Positions 1 through 9,812 of a stretch of DNA of 36,421 nt are shown one piece after another (the stretch's first letter is position 1; each line of letters begins with the position of its first letter). Position numbers and translations under genes: made by a program. The notes beneath the pieces are model-generated. The model did no database searches. It saw only the letters and a program-made list of their open reading frames with translations, and was not told where the DNA came from. This DNA comes from Fidelibacterota bacterium (GTDB lineage: Bacteria > Fidelibacterota > Marinisomatia > Marinisomatales > UBA8229). Where the stretch lies: positions 1 to 36,421 of the forward strand of contig DTUJ01000168.1 of assembly GCA_012964235.1 (NCBI GenBank), read 5' to 3'.

Positions 1-2
1 CG

Positions 3-422
3 ATTCGATGTGGAAAATTTACTATTGCCCTTATGGAAGAAACTCTCAGAACTTATCGTTCTGAAGAAGTCACCAAGGATAATTTGACGCTTTTACTCTT
101 ATCAACCAAAAGGGTCATGTTAAAGAAACGCGGTAGAAAAATAATTCAGAGTATTTCCACAAAAAGGAAATCCAGATTAGGTATCGCTTTAATTGAATCA
201 ACTGTTGAAGCCGGGAGTGGTTCTTTACCTGCTTGTGAAATTGAAAGCATGGCCTTGAGATTTTACCCAAAGAACCAAAAAATCTCAGAATTAGCGTACC
301 GATTCCGGACTGGAAAAACTCCTGTTGTAGGGTACATATCCGGCAATCGTTTCTTCATCGATTTGAAGACGATTTTACCCAATCAGGTTGCACTTCTGAT
401 TGATGTAATAAACCAGGTTTAA
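3..422 (+). CDS. selA: L-seryl-tRNA(Sec) selenium transferase, C-terminal part (5' end outside window)
   Basis: Frame is open from the window edge (IRCGKFTIALMEETLRTY...); C-terminal SelA-like residues (SLPACEIES, RTGKTPVVGYISGNRFFIDLKTILPNQ); directly followed by selB. Confidence 0.88.
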   Translation: MRCGKFTIALMEETLRTYRSEEVTKDNLTLLLLSTKRVMLKKRGRKIIQSISTKRKSRLGIALIESTVEAGSGSLPACEIESMALRFYPKNQKISELAYRFRTGKTPVVGYISGNRFFIDLKTILPNQVALLIDVINQV

Positions 423-425
423 GTA

Positions 426-2288
426 ATGAATCAAATTGTCATCGGGACTGCCGGTCACATTGATCATGGGAAGACAGCATTAGTCAAGGCCTTGACAGGG
501 GTTGATACAGATCGTCTTCAAGAAGAAAAATCTCGCGGTATGACCATTGACTTGGGATTTGCATTCCTCAATAAAGATATTACCATTATTGATGTACCTG
601 GACATGAGAAGTTTATCAGGAACATGGTTTCTGGTGTCTCGACTATTCATATTGCACTGGTTGTCGTGGCAGCGGATGATGGTGTCATGCCTCAGACTAA
701 GGAGCATCTTCAAATCCTTTCTTTGTTGTGTATTCCTCAGGGTGTGATTGCACTCACAAAAACGGATATGGTTAGCGATCCGGACTGGCTTGATCTGGTT
801 GAAATGGAAATACATGAAATTGTAGCTGGTACCAGTTTAGAATCTGCTCCTATTATTCGTACTTCTGTAAATCCAGAATCCGGGATTTCCGAATTGCGAC
901 AGGCACTGTTACATGAGGCTGGAAAAGTGAGGTTTACTTTGGACCGGGGATTTTTTCGACTTCCCATAGATCGAGTATTCCTAAAAACCGGATTTGGTAT
1001 TGTTGTAACAGGAACGGTCATTTCTGGTAGTCTTTCAGTCGGTGATGAGATTTATTGTCAGCCTGTTGGGCAACAATGCAAAGTACGAGGTCTTCAGAGT
1101 CATGGTGAAAAAACAGAAACAGTATCCATGGGTGACCGGGCTGCTGTGAATGTAGTAGGTATTGAGAAAAACCAGGCATGGCGCGGTGCTGAGTTAGTCC
1201 AATCGGGGTGGATTGCTTCAACTTCCATATTTATTGCTCATGTTCAAATGATTCCGGGAATTGGATGGGAATTGAAATCCAAACAAAGAGTTCGAATTCA
1301 TTTGGGGACTGCAGAAGTTCTTGGACGTGTAACTATTTCAGGAAAACGTCTGAAAACAGGGGAGTCAGGTATAATGTTAATCAGGTTAGAAAAACCTCTA
1401 GTTGCAGCAATGGATGATCGGTTTGTCATGCGCTCTTATTCTCCTATGCATACTATTGGTGGCGGAGTTATACTTGATCCAAATCCGAAAGGAAAATGGA
1501 ACGAAATACGTAATTGGATGAATACTCTATCTACAGTTAGATCCCAGCGATTCAACCAATTTATAGATCAGTTTTGGACACAACCAAAAACAAAAATGGA
1601 ATGGGGAAGAGTTTTTCATTGTTCTATTGAGGATATTCAACAGTTTATTACTGAAAATAGATTGGAGATAAGAAATAAGCTGGTATACAATCCAGAAAAG
1701 TTTTCGTTTGCGAAGAAAGTGTTTTTGGAGAGAATAAAGCAGTTCCACAAACAGCATCCATATCGAAAATCTATCAATGGAGATATTATTCGGAAGGAAC
1801 TACGTTTTAGTGAATCATGGTTTACAATGGTTATAAATGATTGTGTGAACGAAAATTTAATTTTGCCAATCGAAGCAGGATATGCCCTTAGGGATCATGA
1901 AATTTCCCTTTCTTCCAGTGACCAGAAGAAAGCAGATTTGATTTCTGAAGTATTAGCACGAAGCAGGTTTGCACCCCAATCCTTGAATGATATCTTGGAA
2001 AAAACCCAGTTAGAGGATGAATCTATTTTGGAATTACTCCATGTACTAAAAGGAAAGGAAAAATCGATTGAAATAAAAGCTGGACTTTGGTTGGAAAAAT
2101 CGAATTTTAATAAACTTATTTCTATGCTGAAATCATATTTTTTATCAAAGGAAAAACTGAGTGTCCCGGATTTTAAAACATTAACCCATCTTACTCGAAA
2201 AACTGCTATTCCTCTCCTTGAATATCTGGATAAAAGCGGGTTCACTTTCCGTAAAGAGAATGAACGGATTAAAGGTGACAGGTTGTGA
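426..2288 (+). CDS. selB: Selenocysteine-specific translation elongation factor SelB
   Basis: GTPase motifs [36 protein letters not shown]; long C-terminal winged-helix-like region; adjacent to selA. Confidence 0.96.
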   Translation: MNQIVIGTAGHIDHGKTALVKALTGVDTDRLQEEKSRGMTIDLGFAFLNKDITIIDVPGHEKFIRNMVSGVSTIHIALVVVAADDGVMPQTKEHLQILSLLCIPQGVIALTKTDMVSDPDWLDLVEMEIHEIVAGTSLESAPIIRTSVNPESGISELRQALLHEAGKVRFTLDRGFFRLPIDRVFLKTGFGIVVTGTVISGSLSVGDEIYCQPVGQQCKVRGLQSHGEKTETVSMGDRAAVNVVGIEKNQAWRGAELVQSGWIASTSIFIAHVQMIPGIGWELKSKQRVRIHLGTAEVLGRVTISGKRLKTGESGIMLIRLEKPLVAAMDDRFVMRSYSPMHTIGGGVILDPNPKGKWNEIRNWMNTLSTVRSQRFNQFIDQFWTQPKTKMEWGRVFHCSIEDIQQFITENRLEIRNKLVYNPEKFSFAKKVFLERIKQFHKQHPYRKSINGDIIRKELRFSESWFTMVINDCVNENLILPIEAGYALRDHEISLSSSDQKKADLISEVLARSRFAPQSLNDILEKTQLEDESILELLHVLKGKEKSIEIKAGLWLEKSNFNKLISMLKSYFLSKEKLSVPDFKTLTHLTRKTAIPLLEYLDKSGFTFRKENERIKGDRL

Positions 2289-4882
2289 GTAAAAAACCTG
2301 AGATTCCTGGTACACCGCTGATGAGGCAGTATCTTGAAGTGAAGAGTCAACACCCGGAAAGTATAGTTCTATTCCGGATGGGGGATTTTTTTGAAACATT
2401 TAATGAAGATGCAAAAATTACGGCTAAGATACTTGGTATCGTTCTCACCAAGAGAGCAAATGGAGCTGCCTCTGATGTTCCTCTGGCAGGATTTCCACAT
2501 CATGCTTTGGATAATTATCTTCCTAAACTGGTCAATGCAGGGCATAGAGTAGCTATTTGTGAGCAGGTTGAGGATCCAAAACTTGCAAAAGGAATTGTGA
2601 GGCGTGAAGTGATTGAGGTTGTAACTCCCGGGACTATTACCTGTGATCAGGCGTTGAATCAGAAATCCAATACCTACATCGCCAGTGTGTATTTTCATCA
2701 TAGTAATGCAGGATATGCTATTTTAGACCAATCCACCGGGGAATTTTTTTTAGGAGAATGTACCCTTTCCCAGCTCACAGAATCTCTACGAAAATTTGCT
2801 CCCAGAGAGGTTCTTTTGGGTGAAAATATTACCTATTCAACAACCGAATGGTATCGTGAACTCAAACCATTTGTGACTCAAGTAGAAGATTGGCTCTTCA
2901 ATTTTGATCAAAGCCATCGAACTCTCACAAGTCATTTCGAAACCAATTCATTGAAGGGTTTTGGTTGTGATGATTTGGTACACGGAATTACGGCTGGCGG
3001 GGTCGTTTTATACCATATAAGGAATACTCTAAACAGTACTCTTGATCATGTTACATCAGTTCGACCTATTTTTGAAGAAGAAGCCATGAGTCTTGATGGT
3101 TTTACACTCCGAAATCTTGAAGTATTTCAATCGTTGTCTACACAGGGTACTCATGGGACGTTGTTGGATGCTTTAGATGAGACTGTAACAGCGGGAGGTG
3201 GCCGTCTTTTGAAGCAGTGGTTAAATCAGCCATTGACAGGTTTGTCCCGCTTGAATATTCGGCAAAATATTGTTGAGGCTTTTGTTCAAAAGAAAAAATC
3301 TCTGCATGCTATCAGAAATTATTTAGGGAAAATATCTGACCTTGAACGAATTCTTGGAAAGATCAGCAGATTGAAAGCAACTCCAAGAGATGTGTGGGGG
3401 CTTGGATCGAGTTTAGGTTTAATTCCATTCCTGAAAAAGGACTTGGAGGATTCTGGTAATAAAGCACTTGCAGAGTTATCAAGTCAGTTCAAGGATCTGA
3501 AAAAAACAGTGAAACTTATTGTTGAGAAAGTAAAGGAAGATGCACTTGCTAGTTTAAAACGGGGCGGATTCATTAATCAGGATGTTGACAAGGAGTTGGA
3601 TGAACTCCGATCACTTTCATCTGGTGGAAAACAATGGATTTCAGATCTTCAGGATTCTGAGCGGGAAGCTACGGGAATTCCATCCTTGAAAATTAGTTTC
3701 AATAAAATATTTGGGTATTATATTGAGGTTACAAAGACTCACCAGCACAAGGTACCTGATTCTTATACTAGGAAACAGACATTGGTAAATTCTGAGAGAT
3801 ATATTACCTCGGAGTTGAAGCAATATGAAGAAAAGATTTTATCAGCTGAAGAAAAAATTGAATCAATTGAAATCCGGATATTTGAGGAATTATGCAGAGA
3901 CATTTTGCAGGAAACACGCAATATTCAAATTAACGCAAAGATATTGCACCGTCTGGATGTGTTATCCTCATTTTCCGCAAAGGCAGTCAGAAATCGTTAT
4001 GTAAGACCTAAGCTAATTACGGAGCCCAGTCTGGAGATAAAAGCAGGAAGGCATCCTGTAGTAGAACAACTTCTCCCCGCTACCGAGCGATTCATTCCAA
4101 ATGACACCTTGATGGATATAAAAACCAGTCAAATACATTTGATCACCGGACCAAATATGGCAGGGAAATCCACTTATCTTCGCCAAGTTGGACTTTTGGT
4201 ATTAATGAGCCAAATTGGTTCCTTTATTCCAGTAAAGAAAGCGAAAATTGGCATCGTTGACCGCCTGTTTACCAGGGTGGGTGCAAGTGATAATCTTGCT
4301 GGAGGAGAAAGCACTTTTCTTATTGAGATGAATGAAGCAGCGAATATTCTAAATAATGCAACCCCCCAGAGTCTCATTCTCCTTGATGAAATTGGAAGGG
4401 GAACAGCCACATTTGATGGATTGTCACTCGCTTGGTCAATCACGGAACATCTTCACAATCATTCAAATGTTGGTGCTCGTACCCTTTTCGCAACTCATTA
4501 CCATGAGTTGACGGATCTTGAAAATACCTTGGAACGTTTGGAAAATTTTCAGGCAGCAGTGAAGGAATTTGGCGATAAGATAGTTTTTCTTCGTACAATT
4601 TTACCTGGAATAAGCGACAAAAGTTATGGGATACATGTAGCTCAAATGGCTGGATTACCATCTGAAGTAATCGAAAGAGCAAAGGAGATATTAAACTTTC
4701 ATATCAGCCAAGAGAATATCCATGGAACGCGACAGGCCATTCCCGCTTCTAATCAGTTATCCATCTTTGATCAGAAAGAAAATGAGTTGAAAAAAGCCAT
4801 TTCAGCACTTGATCTGGACAAAATGACCCCTATTCAAGCCCTACAGACTTTGGATAAATTAAAAAAAGAGCATGGACTGTAG
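2285..4882 (+). CDS. mutS: DNA mismatch repair protein MutS
   Basis: N-terminal TPLMRQYLEVKSQHPESIVLFRMGDFFETF; Walker A TGPNMAGKSTYLRQ; LLDEIGRGTATFDG; FATHYHELT. Confidence 0.98.
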   Translation: MSKKPEIPGTPLMRQYLEVKSQHPESIVLFRMGDFFETFNEDAKITAKILGIVLTKRANGAASDVPLAGFPHHALDNYLPKLVNAGHRVAICEQVEDPKLAKGIVRREVIEVVTPGTITCDQALNQKSNTYIASVYFHHSNAGYAILDQSTGEFFLGECTLSQLTESLRKFAPREVLLGENITYSTTEWYRELKPFVTQVEDWLFNFDQSHRTLTSHFETNSLKGFGCDDLVHGITAGGVVLYHIRNTLNSTLDHVTSVRPIFEEEAMSLDGFTLRNLEVFQSLSTQGTHGTLLDALDETVTAGGGRLLKQWLNQPLTGLSRLNIRQNIVEAFVQKKKSLHAIRNYLGKISDLERILGKISRLKATPRDVWGLGSSLGLIPFLKKDLEDSGNKALAELSSQFKDLKKTVKLIVEKVKEDALASLKRGGFINQDVDKELDELRSLSSGGKQWISDLQDSEREATGIPSLKISFNKIFGYYIEVTKTHQHKVPDSYTRKQTLVNSERYITSELKQYEEKILSAEEKIESIEIRIFEELCRDILQETRNIQINAKILHRLDVLSSFSAKAVRNRYVRPKLITEPSLEIKAGRHPVVEQLLPATERFIPNDTLMDIKTSQIHLITGPNMAGKSTYLRQVGLLVLMSQIGSFIPVKKAKIGIVDRLFTRVGASDNLAGGESTFLIEMNEAANILNNATPQSLILLDEIGRGTATFDGLSLAWSITEHLHNHSNVGARTLFATHYHELTDLENTLERLENFQAAVKEFGDKIVFLRTILPGISDKSYGIHVAQMAGLPSEVIERAKEILNFHISQENIHGTRQAIPASNQLSIFDQKENELKKAISALDLDKMTPIQALQTLDKLKKEHGL

Positions 4883-4914
4883 GAAATATCTTTCTGCGTC
4901 AATCTTTATATGAA

Positions 4915-5967
4915 ATGATTATGAGTGGATTAATGAAAAAACTAATATTCCTGAGTTTTTTTGGAATTGCACAGTTTTCTTTTTCAGAAACAGTGTTTAT
5001 AAAATATGGGTGGCAAATATTCAGGAATGCAGGTGATGGCCGATCATTGGCTCTAGGAAGGGCTTTGACAGCTGGTGGTAAGGGTTTACCTGCCTCCTTG
5101 TGGAATCCCGCAAATTTGGTCGCAAATACAAAGAAATCATTTACATATGTTCATCAAAGCCGTTTTTCAGGAGTTGTTAACAGTGATTTGATATCTTTTC
5201 CGATACATAAATTTACTTCCAAGCCATTTGGATTTATCTTAATTCATGAGGAAGTCCCCGGTATTCCAGATACCCGCTTTGCGTTATTAGATGAGAATGG
5301 TGATGGTAAACTAAATGGAAATGAACGTTTAGATTCAAAAAATGTTACAGAATTTAGTCAGCATCAGTGGGGAGTGTATTTGAATCGGTCATGGGTTATT
5401 AACAAATCTCCCTCTATTGGATCAGTGCTTAGCCAAAAATCAGTATTATTAAGGGATGTCATTTTTGGAATTGGAGTGAAAGGGTTGATACACCAATTGG
5501 GAAGTCATACAGGTACAGGGTTTGGTTTGGATGCTGGTTTAAGAACATTATTTTGGAAAAGAGTACAAGCAGGAATTGTGATTCAGGATGTACTCACTTC
5601 TTGGCTGGTCTGGGATAATGGAACAAAAGAAATTGTCACTCCTCGTGTTTCGGTGGGAATTTCTGGGAACTATGATCTTCCCTTAATTCCAGTTACATTG
5701 GATTTGATGGCAGATATTGTAATAGAGACGGAAAAGTTCCGAATGGGAATGGAGTGGACCATCAGGGAAAATATTCAAATCAGATTTGGGGGAAATGAAA
5801 CCGGAATAATTTCAACTGGTCTTGGGTTGGTATGGTCCGATATTGAGATTAGTTATGCTCTTCAATTTGAACCAGAGGTATCTTCTTTAGGGAACAGCCA
5901 TTTACTTTCTTTTTCTATCAATCCGAAATTAATAAGGAGTGAGATATCACCTTCTCTGGATAATTAA
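4915..5967 (+). CDS. Secreted PorV/UPF0164-like outer-membrane beta-barrel protein
   Basis: Signal peptide, GDGRSLALGRALTAGGKGLPASLWNPANL (PorV-like N-terminal pattern), alternating beta-strand sequence to the C-terminus. Confidence 0.6.
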   Translation: MIMSGLMKKLIFLSFFGIAQFSFSETVFIKYGWQIFRNAGDGRSLALGRALTAGGKGLPASLWNPANLVANTKKSFTYVHQSRFSGVVNSDLISFPIHKFTSKPFGFILIHEEVPGIPDTRFALLDENGDGKLNGNERLDSKNVTEFSQHQWGVYLNRSWVINKSPSIGSVLSQKSVLLRDVIFGIGVKGLIHQLGSHTGTGFGLDAGLRTLFWKRVQAGIVIQDVLTSWLVWDNGTKEIVTPRVSVGISGNYDLPLIPVTLDLMADIVIETEKFRMGMEWTIRENIQIRFGGNETGIISTGLGLVWSDIEISYALQFEPEVSSLGNSHLLSFSINPKLIRSEISPSLDN

Positions 5968-6043
5968 TTTAGATGAATTTGGTTTTCATTGTTAGAAGCG
6001 TATATTACTCCGTAAATTTTTTGGTTTTTTTTGTTGAAAAATT

Positions 6044-6907
6044 ATGATTAAAAGTATGACAGGGTATGGCCGCAGTGCGGTCAAAAATGGCAGTGGTCAA
6101 ATTTCAGTGACTGTACGGGCAGTTAATTCCCGTTATTTCGATCTGAAAATTCGGGGTTTCGATCTTGATCCGGCTCTAGATTTGGATATCCGAAATCGAA
6201 CCCAGGAAATTCTTAAGAGGGGAAGTATACAGTTGGTTTTTGAAATGAATCACAATAGTGGAACTGAAGGATTATTACAATTGAATAAAAGTCGATTTGA
6301 AGCTATTGAATCGTTATTACAAACAATTCAGATGGAATATGGTCGCCACATTGAGCTGAGTCAAATCGTATCCCTTAAAGATTTGTTTTCGGAAAACGAT
6401 CAGGATAAAATTCAACCAAAAAATATTTTAAAAGGTTTAAATGATGCTTTGGGGCAGGCGGATGAAATGCGTTCAACTGAGGGTAAAATAATCCAAAAGA
6501 GCATGGAAGATCAATTAAAGTCATTTTGTGAAAAGATTGATAAACTTGAACAACAAGTAAAAAAGGCAGGCAAAATTCGTAAAGAAAAATACCAGAAGAA
6601 AATATCAGAGCTTTTAGAAACAGTTCCAGTTGATGAAACCCGTCTGGCTCAGGAAATTGCCATTCTTTCTGAAAAAGCAGATATTACGGAAGAGATCCTT
6701 CGGTGCCGGAGTCACATGGAACAATATTTATCATTTTTACAGGAGGTTGAACCTGTTGGGAAGCGGTTAAACTTTCTTTTGCAGGAAACACACAGAGAAA
6801 TCAATACAATTGGAGCAAAAAATTCTGATATGACCTTGACGAATCTTGTTATTGAATTGAAAAATGATACGGAAAAACTTAGGGAGCAAGCTCAGAATAT
6901 TTTATGA
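6044..6907 (+). CDS. yicC: YicC family endoribonuclease/stress-induced protein
   Basis: N-terminal MIKSMTGYGR and C-terminal GKRLNFLLQETHREINTIGAKNSD; next to gmk. Confidence 0.95.
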   Translation: MIKSMTGYGRSAVKNGSGQISVTVRAVNSRYFDLKIRGFDLDPALDLDIRNRTQEILKRGSIQLVFEMNHNSGTEGLLQLNKSRFEAIESLLQTIQMEYGRHIELSQIVSLKDLFSENDQDKIQPKNILKGLNDALGQADEMRSTEGKIIQKSMEDQLKSFCEKIDKLEQQVKKAGKIRKEKYQKKISELLETVPVDETRLAQEIAILSEKADITEEILRCRSHMEQYLSFLQEVEPVGKRLNFLLQETHREINTIGAKNSDMTLTNLVIELKNDTEKLREQAQNIL

Positions 6908-7479
6908 AGAATTTCATTGCAATATCTGGTCCTTCAGGAACGGGAAAAACAACATTATGTCGTGAATTACAGCGTAAAAAACAGGAGATTAACTTTTCAG
7001 TATCCTGTACAACCCGTCGTCAGCGTTACACAGAAGAAGATGGCGTAGATTATCATTTTATTTCCATGGAAGAATTTGAGGAAAAAGTCAACAAAAATGA
7101 ATTTATGGAGTATGAAGAGGTTCACGGAGATTATTATGGCACAATGAAGAAACCACTCGAAGATGCCATCAGGGGAGACAGGTTATTACTGCTTGAAGTT
7201 GATGTAAAGGGAGCTAAATCTATTCAATCATTATATCCGAAAAATACGGTTACAATTTTTATTTTGCCTCCCAATCTTGATGATCTCCGAAAACGGCTAA
7301 GAAGCCGTGGTACAGATTCGGAAAAAAGAATTAAAAAACGAATGGACCGTTTGGAATTGGAATTAAAAGAAAAAGATTGGTTTGATTATCACGTGATCAA
7401 CAATCAAATTGAACATGCTAGTAATGAATTAATTAAAATAATTGAAAAACAAACAGAAGGAGTGTTATATGAGTCTTAA
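6904..7479 (+). CDS. gmk: Guanylate kinase
   Basis: ISGPSGTGKTTLCREL P-loop, SCTTRRQRYTEEDGVDYHFIS, EYEEVHGDYYGT. Confidence 0.97.
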   Translation: MKNFIAISGPSGTGKTTLCRELQRKKQEINFSVSCTTRRQRYTEEDGVDYHFISMEEFEEKVNKNEFMEYEEVHGDYYGTMKKPLEDAIRGDRLLLLEVDVKGAKSIQSLYPKNTVTIFILPPNLDDLRKRLRSRGTDSEKRIKKRMDRLELELKEKDWFDYHVINNQIEHASNELIKIIEKQTEGVLYES

Positions 7480-7756
7480 GCCGTTGTCTTTTCGCCAGAT
7501 AGAAGAGCAGACAGGTGATATTTATGAAGCAGTAGTTGTGATGGAACGAAGAGCGAAGCAAATACTTCGCGATCGCCTTGTCGAAAAGATTATAAAAGAA
7601 GAAGAAAGCAGGGATATGGGTGTTTTTGATGAAGTCCCTGATGAAATAGATCCAGAAACGTACCAGGAAGTAGAAAAAGTAACAACTGTGGCTATTGAGG
7701 AATTTATTAATGGTGATTTAACGTGGGATAAACACCCACAAGATTCGGAAAAATAA
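7469..7756 (+). CDS. rpoZ: DNA-directed RNA polymerase omega subunit
   Basis: Small protein after gmk, MSLKPLSFRQIEEQTGDIYEAVVVMERRAKQI; start placed at the internal ATG. Confidence 0.75.
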   Translation: MSLKPLSFRQIEEQTGDIYEAVVVMERRAKQILRDRLVEKIIKEEESRDMGVFDEVPDEIDPETYQEVEKVTTVAIEEFINGDLTWDKHPQDSEK

Positions 7757-7762
7757 TCATAA

Positions 7763-8452
7763 ATGGGCCTAAGTGTGGCGGCGAATATCTATCATTTTCT
7801 CAGTCAAACCCGTGAATTATTTGGAGACGAAATTTTTATTCAATCATCTTTAGATAATATAGATCAAGGATCGGGTTATGATTTCCCTGGATCATTACAG
7901 GAATTTAATGACAAGATAAATTCTTGTCATAAATGCCAGTTAGGGGATGCACGAACAAAATTTGTTTTTGGTGTAGGGGATCCCAATGCGGATTTATTAT
8001 TAGTCGGAGAAGCACCGGGAGTTGATGAGGATCGTCTTGGTGAACCATTTGTAGGTCGTGCCGGGAAATTATTGGATAAAATTCTGGCCGCTATTCACCT
8101 CAATAGAACAAAAGGTGTGTATATCTGTAATGTTTTGAAATGCCGTCCCCCGAATAATCGGGATCCATTACCCTCTGAAGTTGACCAATGCGAACCATAT
8201 CTCCAGCATCAAATTAGCCTTATTAAACCTCAGTTGATTGTAGCGTTAGGACGGGTTGCAGGGAAAACTCTTTTAAAACAAGATCTTCCATTAAAGGCTA
8301 TGAGAGGGAAAATGTATCATTATGAAGGAATCCCTTTGATTGTCACCTACCATCCTGCGGCTCTTTTGAGAAACTCAGGATTTAAAGTACCAACGTGGAA
8401 AGATTTTCAATGGATTCAATCAATTCTTGATGGAAAAACAAATATTGGCTAA
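7763..8452 (+). CDS. Type-4 (Fe-S) uracil-DNA glycosylase
   Basis: [74 protein letters not shown]. Confidence 0.93.
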   Translation: MGLSVAANIYHFLSQTRELFGDEIFIQSSLDNIDQGSGYDFPGSLQEFNDKINSCHKCQLGDARTKFVFGVGDPNADLLLVGEAPGVDEDRLGEPFVGRAGKLLDKILAAIHLNRTKGVYICNVLKCRPPNNRDPLPSEVDQCEPYLQHQISLIKPQLIVALGRVAGKTLLKQDLPLKAMRGKMYHYEGIPLIVTYHPAALLRNSGFKVPTWKDFQWIQSILDGKTNIG

Positions 8453-9812
8453 AAATAATCAATCAGAAATTTTGAATGTCCAGCCCCAGGCCTTGGAGGC
8501 AGAACAAGCTGTTTTAGGGTCAATGCTCATCAGTAAAGAAGCTGTCAGCAAGGTTTTACAATGGATTTCATCAGAACATTTTTATAAAGAAGCTCATGCG
8601 AAGATTTTTTCTACGATGATTGTATTATTCAATGAAAATGAACCAGTTGACACTATCTCTGTAACCGACCGATTAAAGAAGAATAAGGAACTGAAAGCAG
8701 TTGGAGGTGCATATTACATAACCGGATTGGTTGAATCTGTACCTACCGCAGCGAATGTAGAAAGTTATGCCAAGATAGTCCTGGAAAAAGCTGTATTACG
8801 CAGGCTGATTTATCTTGCTCATGATATGTCTAAAGAAGCTTATGATGATCGCCAAACAGTTGATGATATACTGGATAGTGCTGAGCAATCCATTTTTACT
8901 ATCACCCAAAACCGTTTAAAAGGCGGTTTTAAACATATCGAACCTATTCTTCATGAATCATTTGAAAAGCTTGATGCCATTAGTTCGAAAGCGGGATCTG
9001 TAATAGGAGTCCCATCTGGCTTGATTGATTTGGATGCGATGACAGCTGGTTTTCATCCTGGTGATCTAGTGATTATCGCAGGCCGTCCAGCAATGGGAAA
9101 AACCTCACTTGCTCTTTCAATAGCACGAAATGCCGCAGTTGATCATAAGGAAAGTGTTGGAATCTTCAGTCTGGAAATGGCTGATCATCAGATTGCCATG
9201 AGGCTTCTTTGTGCAGAATCAAAGGTGGATAGTCATCTTGTCAGGACGGGCAATCTCCCGAAATCTCAGTGGAAGAATTTGAGTATTCATGTGGGGACAT
9301 TAGCAGAGGCACCTATTTACCTGGATGATTCACCCGCAATTACCGTACTTGAATTACGAGCTAAGGCCCGGAGATTAAAAGCAGAACATGATGTAAAAAT
9401 GATTATTGTTGACTATCTTCAGTTGATGCAAGGTCCAAAAGGTATTGAGAGTCGGCAGCAGGAAATTTCTATTATTACCCGCTCTCTCAAGTCTCTTGCA
9501 AAGGACTTAAAAATTCCAATTGTGGCTCTATCCCAATTGTCAAGGGCAGTTGAAAGTCGAAGTGATAGACGTCCACAATTATCGGATCTTCGTGAAAGTG
9601 GGGCGATCGAACAAGATGCAGATGTTGTTATGTTTTTATACCGTCAATGGATATATTCGCGGGAAGATCAAGACAGAGGTAAAGCTCAAATAATAATCTC
9701 CAAACAGCGAAATGGACCTACTGGAACTGTTAATGTAACATTTATTGACCGTTTTGCTCGATTTGAGAATATGTCTGTTTACGAGAATGCTGAAGCTGAA
9801 GTACCCTTTTAA
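8427..9812 (+). CDS. dnaB: Replicative DNA helicase DnaB
   Basis: PQALEAEQAVLGSML, Walker A AGRPAMGKTSLAL, VDYLQLMQ, LRESGAIEQDADVVMFLYR. The start overlaps the preceding CDS and is uncertain. Confidence 0.97.
   Translation: MMEKQILAKNNQSEILNVQPQALEAEQAVLGSMLISKEAVSKVLQWISSEHFYKEAHAKIFSTMIVLFNENEPVDTISVTDRLKKNKELKAVGGAYYITGLVESVPTAANVESYAKIVLEKAVLRRLIYLAHDMSKEAYDDRQTVDDILDSAEQSIFTITQNRLKGGFKHIEPILHESFEKLDAISSKAGSVIGVPSGLIDLDAMTAGFHPGDLVIIAGRPAMGKTSLALSIARNAAVDHKESVGIFSLEMADHQIAMRLLCAESKVDSHLVRTGNLPKSQWKNLSIHVGTLAEAPIYLDDSPAITVLELRAKARRLKAEHDVKMIIVDYLQLMQGPKGIESRQQEISIITRSLKSLAKDLKIPIVALSQLSRAVESRSDRRPQLSDLRESGAIEQDADVVMFLYRQWIYSREDQDRGKAQIIISKQRNGPTGTVNVTFIDRFARFENMSVYENAEAEVPF

Noticed and set aside
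480-2399. Antisense ORFs across selB/mutS (480-815, 737-1021, 1895-2353, 2181-2399 etc.)
   Set aside because: They lie opposite well-supported conserved genes and show no recognisable domains.
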